Shown piece after piece: positions 1 to 12,517 of a stretch of 64,000 nt of DNA. The translations under genes were made by a program, and so were the position numbers. The stretch comes from Amanita rubescens. Lineage: Eukaryota; Basidiomycota; Agaricomycetes; Agaricales; Amanitaceae. Numbering within the stretch: position 1 is the first letter of the stretch; each line of letters begins with the position of its first letter. Below the pieces are notes generated by a model. The model was given only the letters and a program-made list of their open reading frames with translations. It had not been told where the DNA came from and searched no databases. Location of the stretch: the NCBI GenBank assembly GCA_015039365.1, contig WION01000216.1:1-64000 (forward strand), written 5' to 3'.

Positions 1-1859
1 CTAGCGCCTGCGTCCGATTAGCCTCGCTAAATGCAACCTAGACGAAATTACCCACAACAAAGTTTGCACCACAATTCGCAAGGTTATAATACGCGAGAAC
101 CCAATATAAAGGAACCGCCTAAATAGAGAACAAGGTCACAGGCTTCAAGTGAAGAAAAAAAAACTGTTAACGTTTGACGTTTAGTATGTATCATGTGCTT
201 CAACCTTCCAATATACTTCGAAGATTCGGTTCCGGTGTCAAACTGACAGTTGGCACAGAAGCATCCACAATTCGAGGCCGGCCAAATGAGCGGAAGGCGT
301 GGGGAGTATTTACTCGTGTTGAAACGCTGATCCGCTTACATCCGAGTCTTCTACTTAACCGCCAAGTTACTGTATTGCATACCGCCAAAGCTACGGGTAT
401 CGGTAAAACAAATACCTCTGGTTATCATCGGCGCCACAAGCGACGACCACTAGCAATTATGCTACAAGTAATCCCTCACCGTAACCGACGCTTTTTGGAC
501 CCTACAACCAAGGGAAGTCCAGTCAATTAACCTTCTCCACAACACGAGGCACGTTACAATTCGTGTGTAACACTTACAAGGGTCAACCTGTCATGCTTCT
601 TTCCACACCCCAGAAGCTAGGTCACACTGCTGATTCCGGACTAAATTAAATGTCAGGGTGGCGAGAAAAGAAAAAAAAGCAAGGAACAAAAGGGAAAAAC
701 TTTAATTGACGATCGAAAAGGTCAATTGAAGGCACGAGCGCTGCACCGCCTGCCACCGCCGTCTCCGTGCCTCTTCCTTGCGGGCGTGGTGCGGGGAACC
801 CCTTTGCAACATGCCAAAGGCAATGTCATGAAAACACAGGCCACCGGCCCTGGTTTTCTACTCCCCGAACCTGTGGGCATGCGGTTTCGAAATCTGTACA
901 CCAGGTCGACGTGCCCGCCGTAAGTCCCTCCTTCTAGTCCTATCAGGGTTAGTTGACATGAGTTAGTGCGGTCTTGACAATCCGGGGTATGCAGCACAGC
1001 GGCATGTTGCGAGCCAAGCAATGAAAATGGAACCTTGTACCTGTACGCCTGTATGTTGAGGTATGCGTCATTTTCGCGTTGTCAATCATTGTTAAATCCA
1101 ATCCTTAGAAACCGTCTCACTTCTGAACCTTCGAATATTGAATATGTTGACTGAAGCTAGAAGGACGTCGAAATGTTGACAGATGACAAGTTGACAGCTG
1201 GAAGGATAAATTGAAAAGCGTTGGATCAACCCTCTTGTTGTCAATCGTCTCAGTAAACCTGACCACCCACCGTGTCCTACGTGCTGAAAAAAAAAACTTG
1301 CTTCAGGATCCGACGCAACACGGCCAAGACGACAATGAAAATGGCTATACGAGATGGAGACCAGGCAGGCGTTACTATGGATGGAACGGAACCAGGAGGA
1401 ATAATGGATGCGCCATAATCGTGAACGGGGAGGGAAGGGACGGGAGGACAGGAATAAGTAGCACGTAAAAAGCTATAATATACCAAAATAGAGCGATAGT
1501 GAAAGAAGCACAGAGAAGAGGGATGATACACAACACCAAGGAATATATGCAACGAGAACAGCTCGATCAACAAGGATAGATGGATGGCAGGGAAATGGTA
1601 GGTATATATTCCACAAAAAGTCAACTGGAAAAGAGCAAGATGACGCGCAATGCGATGGATGATGGTACGCGAGGCGGCTGGTAGGCTTCAAGGAACAGAC
1701 TTGCAAGGGCGCGATGCTGAAATTGAAATTGAAGATGCTGGGTGTGACATCTAGAAATCTAGGGCGCGGCGAAGCAGGCGATAATGGTCGGAGAAATCTA
1801 ACGAATTGGGAAACCAGAATTCCAGTAGTGCATCTTCCCCTGTGGCGTAATAAATAGTT
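1..1859. other. Stretch without a recognised gene
   Basis: Only short open frames without recognisable domains occur here. The right part (about 1280-1860) lies downstream of the stop of the neighbouring minus-strand gene and probably contains its 3' untranslated region. Confidence 0.4.
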
Positions 1860-3236
1860 TTATGACCTCCCAGTATAGATGAAATCAGATGAGTTGTCTA
1901 TTGAAGGAAGGCGCCGCTTGAATCGCAAAGGCATGTGCAAGCCAAAGCCGCCAACCTCGTTATTAGCAGGATGCATAAGGTGATCGGAAGTGGTGGAACA
2001 AGGAGCTTTTGTTTCAGCGCTAGTACCCGTTTCTGGCGGTTTCAGATTTTTACTGCAATTGGGATTCCGTGTGGCATACAAGGGCAATTTAGGCAATCGC
2101 GAGTCCAAATCGTCTGGAGTGCCGGGAGCCAGAGCCGGCGATTCTTCGTCCTCTTCGTCATCGTCCAATTCTATCTCCACATCGTTCACGAAGATTACAT
2201 TCCGCTTCCGGGTAGGCTTTGGAGGTTCCGCGAGCTTGACTGGCCGGGCATCATCGCAAGAATGGGATGATTTCTCGGAGTGAAAATTTGACGACTCGAT
2301 GCCGGGGCGATGTGAGACAACGTGTTCGCTATGATCGTCATCCATATCAGGGAAATAAGAATCCCTCGGTCCGAAACGATGGTTATAATATCTATCGACC
2401 CCGCAGGAAAGATGTCGTGGGGGGAGTTGAAGAAAAGAGGGTTCCGGAGATCCAGATGATGCACGAGACATGGGACTGCTGTCCAGTGATGCGTTGGTCA
2501 ATGAGGGAGTCGGTGGATCAAGGGATTGGTCCGTATCAGAAGGAAGGTCAGGAGATGCGCTACGGGAGGAGGAATTAGAGGGAAGAGGGTTTGTATCCGA
2601 TGAAGTCGGTGTATCTAGTAACGGCAGAAAGGCAAAATTGGGCCGGGGACGTTGCGCCATAGGATTTGAAAATTTCTCATTAGAGGGCAGTAACTGGTGG
2701 TGGTTACTGGGAGGAGAACGAGGCCTTGATGTGATTCGCCTCTGCAAGAGCAATGAGGTAAGGCCCAAGTTGTAATTGGTCGGACTAACGTGGGGCGTTG
2801 TCTGAAGGGGAGCCTGGGTTGCAACGGCAGGCTCCGCTTGGGGCAGCAAAGGCAGGAGTCCGATGGGTACCGTAGACAGATACTGCCGGCCTGGCCTTCC
2901 CAAGATCGGATCCGGAGGTTGGTTTGCCAAGGGTAGAGATCGTTGAATCTCCTTCAGTTCCATCAAGTCCCTGCATAAACATAGGTAAAAACGCGGAGCA
3001 TGATCAGTTTCCACAACCTGGAGACGGAACACGGAGAAGACAGGTGTGGGAGGCGTTGCAGCAGGGACTCACTGGTAAGATAACTTGCGGGCGGGCTCTA
3101 TGGGGGTTCGATCCCATTCGTCCGCAAAAAAGACTTGCTCGGATCCATCAGCTTCGAAGGCAACACACTTCCGAGCGTTTGCACACTCGGGCCCCGGGCT
3201 TGGGGTTGGTGAGGGTTGCTTCAAGCAGCCTTTCAT
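1860..3236 (-). CDS. Conserved acidic basidiomycete protein of unknown function
   Basis: Two-exon model: exon 1 3236-3073, intron 3072-2971 (GTGAGT...GCAG), exon 2 2970-1860, giving 424 aa with frame preserved across the junction. The start was chosen because MKGCLKQPSPTPSPGPE opens a block I recognise from predicted proteins of many mushrooms: a Cys-rich stretch, then FADEWDRTP and LSYQ, then in exon 2 LKEIQRSLP, a proline-rich segment and STVPIGLLPLLP. The centre (about residues 100-270) is Ser/Pro-rich and low in complexity. Further on lies a basic-to-acidic patch, KRNVIFVNDVEIELDDDEED. No signal peptide, membrane segment or catalytic motif is visible, so I assign no function. The upstream side is a long gene-poor stretch. 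Confidence 0.75.
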
Positions 3237-6200
3237 CGGTACAGTTATGCACTGGGCTGCGGCTGCGAGTCGTGTGTTGGCGAGAACAAAGGTGAGTTGG
3301 CGGCAGAAGACTTGAATGGGTACCAGTGTGAGTTTAAGGGGGACCTGGGAAAACTAGCTCCTTGTACGTCTATTTTTGGCCCCTCCGCCTCCACCGCCCC
3401 CGTTTCACTTTATATTCTTCTTCCGTTCCCACTACTGCTGTCCAGATTATAAATTCGCCATGCGTCCCCGCCTCACATCCTCCCATGACCCAGCCGCTGA
3501 ACTCGTCGTTCTCGCAACCTTCTCATAAGGAAGATGAAGTCGGCGTGGCTGACTCTCCGGCGATCACGTGCACCGGTGGCGTTTTCGACCAATGGCGAAA
3601 AAGCACATTGTCATCGATTTTCCCAGAATCATAGCTGTGCGGTCATAATCTGCCACCGCACAAGACCAGTGCCGGGCCCTTTGACGTGGCCATTCATCTC
3701 AACAGCAAATACCGAGCCATAGTACCACGAATCCAAGTAGAATCCATGACTGTTACTCCTGCGGAGCACTTTTTAGCGCTTACCATTCGAGCTGTTCCCG
3801 AGCATGTGTAAATTATAGCCAACTAATATCGATTTCATTTCCACTTACCCCATTCCCGTGTTCTTCGACCAATGGCTGAATGGCATGCCGAAATTCTGAC
3901 CATGCTGCATGGACAGCTATGGACAAGTCTAGCCCCCCCCCAAAGTGTTGCTGCAAGCTTCCCCAAGACTTCCCCAGATGACATCACTGACAGTTTAACA
4001 AGGACGCTCGCCTCACTTCCCTTGATGCAGCATGTTGCTTTCCCCAATATTTCTATAACCCCAAAATGTTTAGTTTCGGATTTATGGCGGCCAGACGCGG
4101 GACCCGTCTCCACAACCAATTGAAATCTAGACGTTCTGTTAATTTACATACATCTCAGGCAGACTACTGTCGACTCTTACCTAAGCATGTTTTAATTGAT
4201 GCTACCTGGTACCAGCGCGCGTTGATGCACTGCTACAGCGCTAGCGCGGATTACATCCTACGATCGACCTGGAGTTTGGAGAAGAGTTCAATAGCGACCG
4301 GTTCTGTTTTTTTCATATCTTATCAGGGCTTCAGCTACACAAAAGGATATGTCCCTGCAAGGGAACCTGTCGAATGTGGCATGCGGTCGTGGGAGTTGTC
4401 CCTCTGAGCGAGTCACGTTCAGTGTCTGATGATTTCCATATCACCAGCATGGCAGACTCACCAAGTAAACGATATCAGGGAAAGTGTCTGTGGGATTTTT
4501 AAGAGCTGCGATGTCAATTGAAGAGGCGCTGTCGTCGGAATCTCCGATTACCACTCGCAACAAGGTTTTCAACTTGCCTCATGTGTTATTTGCAACGACA
4601 TTAGAGTTGGAACGGGGTATGTGTTTCTTTCCCCATCTAATCTGCATCACCGGATCAATAGTATCTGTTCATTTTCTATCCGACACAGCATGTCGCGATA
4701 AGCCACTTTACTGCCAAAGAGAAAGGCTGTTCAGCTAGGTTCAGCTTTAACAGGCTTGAACATGAGGCGATCGTATCCAGGGCAACGTCCGTTGCTCTCG
4801 ACACAACGCTGGTATCGTATCTTTATCTTACTCCGTCAGTTACGTCAAATTTCAAATAAGCTACCGCAAATCATACGTTTCAGATTATTATCGCCTCGCC
4901 TCACTTGACGTGATGGCCTGACAATCTCACTGGAGATGCATGTTTCTCGGTCTGTCCTCGCCAACCATATGACAAGCGACCGCTAACTCTCTTCCATTGT
5001 CAAGGGTCTCAAATAGAAAGACATCCCTCTCAGTCACCTTGGTTCTGATACATACGACCGACCACCTTAGCACCTCTTTGCTCCGACATACACGCGAGAT
5101 TCAACCTCGCAGTCTAACCCTGAACGTAGTGTTTCATCGCTTGACTCCCAAGGAACGGGTAGTAAGTGGGGATGCGCGCTCCATCATTTCTGTCAAGCAC
5201 TTGATTAACGAAGGATGGTTCCTCATCGCTGTCTGACAACATACCCTGGTCCCGAACCTCATTCGCTGTAACCCCAGCCCATCAGACCGCAAATGTATAT
5301 GTTCCACGAAAGTAGTTGAACGTATCATCCCATCCTACCACCCTGTGGGACCGACGAACTGGAGAATCCAACGCACTATCTGACAGTCTTTACGTTTTAC
5401 TCCCACTACCCAACGGGCTTTACCACAAGCAGATTTTGGCCTACCTTGTTTGTGCCGAGTTTTTTGGCACCACTGTCCCCGAGTTGCGTCATGACGGAAA
5501 ACTTCCAAATGATGATGCTCGGGCGCAGAGGATCCTTGCTCGCCCCCGACCATCACGCCGTCCCACTAACTTTAAAACGGCCTATTTGGGCATAGGCTTT
5601 TCTCACTCTTTCTTATTTTGCATTTAAGCTTATCTCACGATATCAGTTTTTGGTATCTCCTCGGATTTGCAATTGCAAATCTATTTCTTTCCTATCTGTT
5701 TTCTGAAAAGTAGGAGGGGCGTTCGTTTCAATCGATATGTATACAACACAACTCCTTTATGTCAGTTCTTATCAGTGCTCGATACCAATCAAACCGAGAT
5801 CTCACAACTAGCGCGTCACGGGTTTTCCAAAAAAAAAAGAGTGATCGTTGGGACATGTCTGACATGACAACTCCCAGCTCTGTGAAATATGGGATTTATC
5901 AAATTTACATATGGTTTTGTGTTGCTAAACAACCAAAGCGTGAAGCGCCTGAGGAGAGCGGTACGTCGGTGCCTAGGACCGCTCCCGCGAATACTGATCA
6001 ATCTCGTCTGTTATTAGTTGTTGTTAGATTGCCTGATAAGTAGTGGAACCATGATCAGGGTCTGTTTTGTCGTGTTCCCCAGGGTCATGTAGCAGAACTA
6101 ATCAAAAGTTACGTGTAATTGCACATCATGCCTGATGGGGAAACACCGCCTAACGTGACAACACAGAAGCTCGCCCGTTGGAGCAAGAGCTGCCAGGTGT

Positions 6201-8933
6201 GCCTACGTGTGAGAATAGGGCAGGAGCTCCTTCTAATCTTTATTTAGGTCCTCAGGAAAGTCATGCATTCATGACTCAAATATAGTGGCAGAAAACAACC
6301 GACATGTGTCAAATCGGCGCTACCTGTACGCCGTACTTTTTTTATGCATCTCAGTCGTGAGGATACATTCTGTGTACGATGAATGGGTTTATGTCATCTT
6401 CACTTGATTTTTAGCTCGGGAAGGGACGCGCGCTCGGTTATACCGGCTTCTTAAGTAGCCAGGAACCATGAACTCTTGCTATCTAGGGACCCATTAGCTG
6501 TGCGTCCCTAACTCCGCGCCGCACGCATTACAAAGACAATGTGTGTAATCACCTTGTCCCAGCTCGACGATATAACAATGCCAGGGACCTCTCTCACACC
6601 TAATTCACTAACTGGATTCAGACTACACGTTTCAACGGATCTTGGGGGGTTTCACGACGGGGAGTAGTGCCTTTTTCTCATACATGTGTCCGCCTGATGG
6701 CGGCTTGGTGTGCTAAATGGTATTTAGCATCCCCGAGCAGCGCGCGAGCCGAACATCACTGGGAAACGAATTATACACCCCGAGAAAATACTCACGGTTC
6801 GAGTACATTCTAGAGAACAAAGGAAAAGGAAAGCAAAAGAGGACGCTCAAGCCTTCCCAGCAATCACACCTTATTGTTAGTCCATCCATCAGTGGACTAC
6901 TTAATTGAACGAGAGGACCAGTTACTTATGAATCCCTTCTTCGTCCGAGTCGGTTGCATCAGCGTTTGATCCCACAATGCAAGTTATGCAATAAATTTCT
7001 CATGGGCGGATTTAGATCTGATTCTCATCCCTTCGTGGCATTGAACAGCTGCCAAAGTGGAAAAAGAGTATAACAAAGGTGATCGAATGTGGTCCCGAAA
7101 AACCCGCATGATGGGTGCATTCCACGCCAATAACAAATCATGACGAAACATTTTGCACGAGGTGGGAGGGCTCGGATATGGTGTGGAAAACCTTCCTTGT
7201 TGCTGTGACGTGAGTAGGAAAACCTGAACCCAAGTTTGGGCCAGGCTGCGCCTGTTGAGTGACTGCGTGTGCAAGCCTGTGAACCTCACATTCAATTCTC
7301 TTATTTGTCGGCATTCAGTCTGGACCCCAGGGGGGTGTGACTTTCACGGGCCTGTAAATTTCTCCATAAGGACCGACACAAAACAAGTGGATCAATCGTT
7401 GCCGAAAGTAGTTTGGCAATGGGAATCCATCCAAAGAGAGTAATATAACAGTTGGCGTACTAGTGAACGAGAACATTGCTCAATGTTTGGTAACGCATCG
7501 ATCGTAAGAATTGACGTCTTTCACACAAGTTGACTGTGAGAGATGCCTCACATTAAGGGTCACTGGGTCACCAGGTTTGTGTTACAGGTGGTTCACTTGT
7601 GAACGTTTTGCTGTGAGATTGAGGCTTACCCAAAGGATGCAACGAGTCACATGGACTAATTTTGATTCGTTTAGCTTGCGATCGCTTTGAACAAGTCAAA
7701 TGGAGTGGCCTCCCCTATTGTCCGATAAAGTTGGTACAAATAACGACTCATTAGCAGTATGGTTAGGACCAACTTCGTTCGCGTATATCGAGAATAAATT
7801 CATACATTTGGGGAGTACCGCCACCTCTTTCACCGACCTAACACCGAATTTGTAATTAGAGTCCATAGTCCTCGCTGTTAGAAGATCGTACCAGACCGGA
7901 TCAAGTGGAATAAAAACAAATTGCTATATTGAGTTTGAAACCGGAATGTATGACGCAGCTGTTGCCTGACATCACCGCGATCGTACACATTTTCATTGGA
8001 TGATTATCGTACCCACGTTTTGGACCGACGTTCAAATACCGCAAACGAGTGAGAGCTTATCCGTCAATGATGGAGTATCCGAGAGTGTCAGATGACGCGG
8101 CCAGGTAAATTGGCAACGTGTGTAAACGAAGGGGATGAGTCTATTTTGAGAGGTGCGTTTTGATAGTGAGTAGCATGAAGCCGCTGATGTTCTTTCGATA
8201 GTCGGGGAAACTCGAGAGATTTATATCGATCAATCGAAGAAGCAGCAGGGGTCCTTATATGAGGTAGAGGGTAAGCATGTAGCCGACGGCATATGGCGCA
8301 GGTCTAGACCAGCGTAAGAGTTGAATTTTTGCTCATTCCCATGAGTCTTGTTAGGTTGGTGGCACAATGCAGCGTCGGGGGCCTGGCTATAGTGTGAGGA
8401 TCATTAGACCAAGGCGCATTATCGGCACCCTCTCGGACATCGTGACCTGCCATTCGTCTGTAATCCGCACCAAACATGAGTTGCAATACATGACCGGGTC
8501 ATCCTTGATGCGATCGTGGAAGCAAAGGTATCCCAGTAAGGATATCCGCAGAGCTGCCGCAAATAACGCGGGCGTCGGACACTTGACACTGCTGGAGTTA
8601 CGACCCTTGGCCATCGGACGGGGAGCAAGTATTAGAGGGACCGAGGTCACGAGAAATAAACAGAGCCCATGGCATTATTGATACTGTGAGAAGTACTGGA
8701 GATAGCACTTGAGCATATAGTGGTAAAGGTGTTGCAAAGTGGTTACGTTTCGTCGTGCTCCGTGGTACCGAGGAAGAAGCACACTGTACAGTACTATGCG
8801 CTCGGGGAGCCGCATGTGGGAACTTTTGCTGACATAATCAAGCGCGTTGAGCTTGTTGTCGCTTCGTGTCGCCAACGGACTTGGCAAAAGTGTTGCTCGT
8901 GCACGCATACAGGTACTGTATTCATTGTATCCG
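3237..8933. other. 5.7-kb stretch without a recognised gene
   Basis: No open frame here shows a domain or family I recognise. The best protein-like piece is at about 4484-4616 on the plus strand (contains MSIEEALSSESPITTRNKV) followed by a GTATGT site. The two possible downstream frames do not join convincingly, so it is left as a possible gene relic. The rest looks like ordinary intergenic DNA with balanced composition. Confidence 0.4.
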
Positions 8934-11548
8934 ATGCCAATCAAACATCTCGAAAGTAAGAATACGATTACAATCTCATTAGACACCAAAATCTAACTAA
9001 ATGTCGTAGATTTTTTGCATGAACGCAAAGGGTTCCAGACACTTCCCTTATCCATCATTTCTGAATCGCGTCTTGGAATAGATGCATCGTACTACTTGCA
9101 AAACCTTCTCGATAATCCCGCAACTCGAGAGCCGCTCCTTGCTGCCACTGGTGGTTTGCCCTTGGCCCTCATCCAGCGCATAGAAAGTGACTTGCGCAGC
9201 CTCGAAAGGCTGCATATTAAACCCGTATTTGTTTTCCCTGGCCTTATTCCTAACAAGCGCTGGAAGACCCAAAACTATTCCGAGATCAACGAGGCTTGTC
9301 GGGACAGGCGAGATGCATGGGCAAAATATGAGGAGGGTCAGGAAGACGCTGCTACGAAATTGTTTGAGGGTCGGAGCTGCTTCTCGCAATGGGATATTTG
9401 GAGAATGGTTCTGCGCATTTTTCGTCATCGAAACGTTGAATTCATCGTTGCGCCGTACCTAGCATGGGCGCAGGTATGTCTTGCATAGATCCACTTCAAA
9501 TGAACTGACCAAATGTGCCAGCTAATATACCTGCAACGCCACCCCAAGTGTTACATCAACACTATATACGCTTCCAGTGATACCCTTCTTTATCCGGCTG
9601 GCGTTGACAAGTTGATCACGGGCCTCGATTTGAACTCGCCTAACCCGTCATTCACATTTTTATCCAAGAAAACTCTCTTACAAGATATAGGCTTAACCGA
9701 GGATCAGTTCCTTGACGTCAGCATCCTCATTGGGTTCGACAACTCGCCTTCGTTCCCTCCGACGCACCAAGAAGGTGCGCTAAAAGCAACGGTGGACATG
9801 GTCAAGTATTACAAAACCGGTCACGCTGCGGTAGCCGCTTTTGCCGACCATCCTGCCGTGAAGAACATCCAATACCCCGACCACTATGCTCGTACACGTG
9901 CGATGGTAAAATTCTCTTTGATTATCTCCTCTGAGGGTGCAGTTTTGCCCCTTCCCCTGGCCACGACTCCGCCGCCAAACCACAATCACTCCTATCACCA
10001 CCCAAGCGCAACCGACGTTCCTAGCGATCTTCACGAGGTCTTCACGAACCGGTTACCCGATGAAATTTACTTCTATCTGTCACGTGGGCTTCTCGGTCCC
10101 CAAGCGCTAGTATGGTTGACAACTGGACAGATCGTGGAGAATCCGCCCTTAGACAACGGGGAAACCACTGAATATAGGCGATTTGTAAAAGAAGTGATCA
10201 CGGACGGTCAAACCGGACCGAGGGCGACGGCACTTGCTCTCATAAGCAGTGTCTCGCATTCATTTTGGAGTAACCGAAAGGTGTTTGGCCATTTCTGGTT
10301 CGAACAAGGAACCCCACATAGTCACAACCAAAAGCCGGTACAACATTACTCCCATCCGACGGCGCAGCTCGCCGAACGAGTTGTTGGGTGGCATGTTCCA
10401 TACAGCATCGTTGAAGAGGAATTACGAAGGCAAAATGTGAGCTTGTTTTATTTATGATTTCATAATGGAAGGAGTTTAACGGTGATCAAGTCTTCAACAA
10501 TTGATTTCGCTCTATGCCTGGGAGCGACGTCTAGTGAAAAGTTGGCGGGACGGACGAAGGTAAAATCGAACGCTTCACAGGGACCACTCGACAAGAAAGA
10601 TGAGCTTGTCGCTAACGTTATTTGTCGATTCCTCGAACTGCGGGGGTGAGTGAAGGAGGTTAAATGACATTCGTGATTTAATGACATTGACGTAGTTTCT
10701 TGTTGAACTCCCACTACCATTCGCCCCTTGCGAGGGCAATGTACGTCGCATTGAAGCCGGCGCGTGTCAACGACAAGTTCCAAGACCCTCTGTATCTGTT
10801 TTTGGAATTGGTCAGAGCTGGGGTTATGCACGGCCATCTGTGGTCTGGACGTGCGTTCAGTGGAGGACCCAGTTTTGGAACAGGTACGTTATTTTCTCAC
10901 GGAATATGAACGGAGTTGCGAGACCTCATGCGCCGCAGATGAAGAGAAATCATGCATGTTGTTGGTGATGCGAGTATTAAGCATTGTACCCTTGAATTTC
11001 AAGGTAAGAGAAAGAGAGGGGAATCACATGTGATGGGTTGTTGACGAGAACACTAGGCTCAACCATGGTCTGCGCCGTTGTCTCGGGAATTACTTGTGTT
11101 CAATTCGTTTGTTCGGTCTCTCACGCGCGCACTCCGAACGCTTTTGGAGGTCACAGTGCTGAATATGTTGTTACGAGGCGACGCCCGCAAGGCGCGGGAG
11201 GACTTTCTAGACATTGCGTTGTCACTACCGTTCCAGAGCGAGGTCAACACTGGGTTTGGTGTATTGGCAAAGGTATATCTCGATGCGCTGACACACATTA
11301 ACAATGGGACACGAGTGCGAGATCCTAACGCGGAAGGGGTGAAAGAGGCCAAGGGGTTGGCACTTGAAATCTGCGAAGAGACGTTCCCGGGAGTAAAATA
11401 CCCGAAGATGGAGGTGGAGCGGGGATTCCGGTTCTGGGACATGGCATTGGTTGCAATGCGGCAGCTACATAGCGAAGGGCAAGTGTTGCAGGAGCTGATT
11501 GACCAGTTTGAGGCAGCAGAGTCGTGGCTGGCGCCTATGAGGCCATGA
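8934..11548 (+). CDS. MKT1: MKT1 family protein (XPG-like/PIN fold, post-transcriptional regulator)
   Basis: Seven exons: 8934-8955, 9010-9473, 9522-10436, 10491-10645, 10696-10883, 10939-11003 and 11057-11548. They sum to 2301 nt (766 aa) with every junction in frame. The 22-nt first exon gives MPIKHLE and joins to FLHERK, the usual N-terminus of fungal Mkt1 proteins. The N-terminal XPG-like region shows RLGIDASYYL and KPVFVFPGL. The Mkt1 N- and C-terminal domains follow (ALVWLTTGQI; then LSRELLVFNSFVRSLTRALR and VNTGFGVLAKVYLD). In yeast, Mkt1 binds Pbp1 and controls translation and stability of specific mRNAs in the cytoplasm. The family resembles FEN/XPG nucleases, but activity is not established and I cannot judge the acidic residues here. 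Length is close to yeast Mkt1 (about 830 aa). The next gene begins 233 bp downstream on the same strand. Confidence 0.93.
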
Positions 11549-11781
11549 TATCATCGCGGGGAGGGTGGGATTTGGTTGATACATACGGAGAATTAAGCAA
11601 ATGGAGCAGACCTGAGAAATCGATAAGAGTAGTGTGTTTTGGATCTGAGATGAAAAGGGAGATGTGATCTGATCGGGAATAGATCTGACGGATGGCTGCC
11701 TCTCCTCCCACTCTTCCATGCAAAGCGCGTGTTGCCGCCTTTAAATTCCCCCTCCCCGAGTAATTCTCTCCCCGCCCGACC

Positions 11782-12517
11782 ATGCTTGCCCCCATCTCTG
11801 ACTCCGCTTCTGACTTCATCTTTCAAAACCACCTTTACTACAAACAACCTCTACAGATAATACAACTCGTCGAGTGTCCCGCTCCACCTCCCCGACCTTC
11901 ACCCGCCTACGCTTATTCTTCCGACGCCCCGTCTTCTTCCGACTACCTTGAATCGGACGAGGACTCTGACGAAATATGTTCCTCTTATTGTTCTTCCGAT
12001 GTACCACCAGATCATGCCGACTCTGCCCTCGACTCTCACCCGCAGGCTTCTCCCTCTTTCTCTCCTTCACCAGAAACTTATGATTCACGTATGAAACGAA
12101 TCCTTGCGTGGCGAGAAAACTTTTCTCCAGCCATCTCTGGAGCCTTTTCTGGTATGCTACTCATTTCACCCTGTGGCATCCTCAATACTGACTCGTACAC
12201 ACAGATCCTGAGAACAACCCTCTCAAGCGTAAATTCGATGACGAAGGTGACGAAGATGATGATTCTGTAAGCAAAAAAGTCTACGCGAGTGTCAAGGCAA
12301 CATGATTTACTAACCACCCTTCCTTTAACAGATGTCTCATTCGTCTAAGCGATCGCGTTCGTCGGACGCCGGGACGAGCATTAGTTCCCTTGGCGAACAC
12401 TCGTGTCCCGCCTGCGACGCGACCTTTTCGACACGGCAGAGCTTACGACAACACGGACTAGACGCTGCCAAGGAAAACGAAGCATGCTCTATTGCCGTAG
12501 AATATGCATTTGAGTGA
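11782..12517 (+). CDS. Small conserved protein with C-terminal C2HC zinc finger
   Basis: Three exons: 11782-12151, 12205-12266 and 12332-12517 (618 nt, 205 aa), with both introns in frame and canonical. The N-terminal half is Ser/Pro/Asp-rich (including SSDYLESDEDSDEICSSYCS). The middle has a short basic piece, RMKRILAWRENF. Exon 2 is a nuclear-signal-like NPLKRKFDDEGDEDDD, and KRSRSS follows. The C-terminus has one finger, CPACDATFSTRQSLRQHG, whose fourth ligand position is occupied by a later Cys (NEAC), so it is C2HC rather than classical C2H2. The family looks conserved in Agaricomycetes. A nuclear, nucleic-acid-binding role is inference from the finger and basic stretches. Confidence 0.75.

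Noticed and set aside
3100..3120. GGGTTCGATCCC resembling a tRNA T-arm
   Set aside because: It lies within exon 1 of the minus-strand gene at 1860-3236, and no cloverleaf can be drawn around it.
4484..4860. Possible two-exon gene starting MSIEEALSSESP
   Set aside because: The donor phase at 4616 does not join to the long downstream frame (HVAISHFTAKEK...), and no family is recognised.
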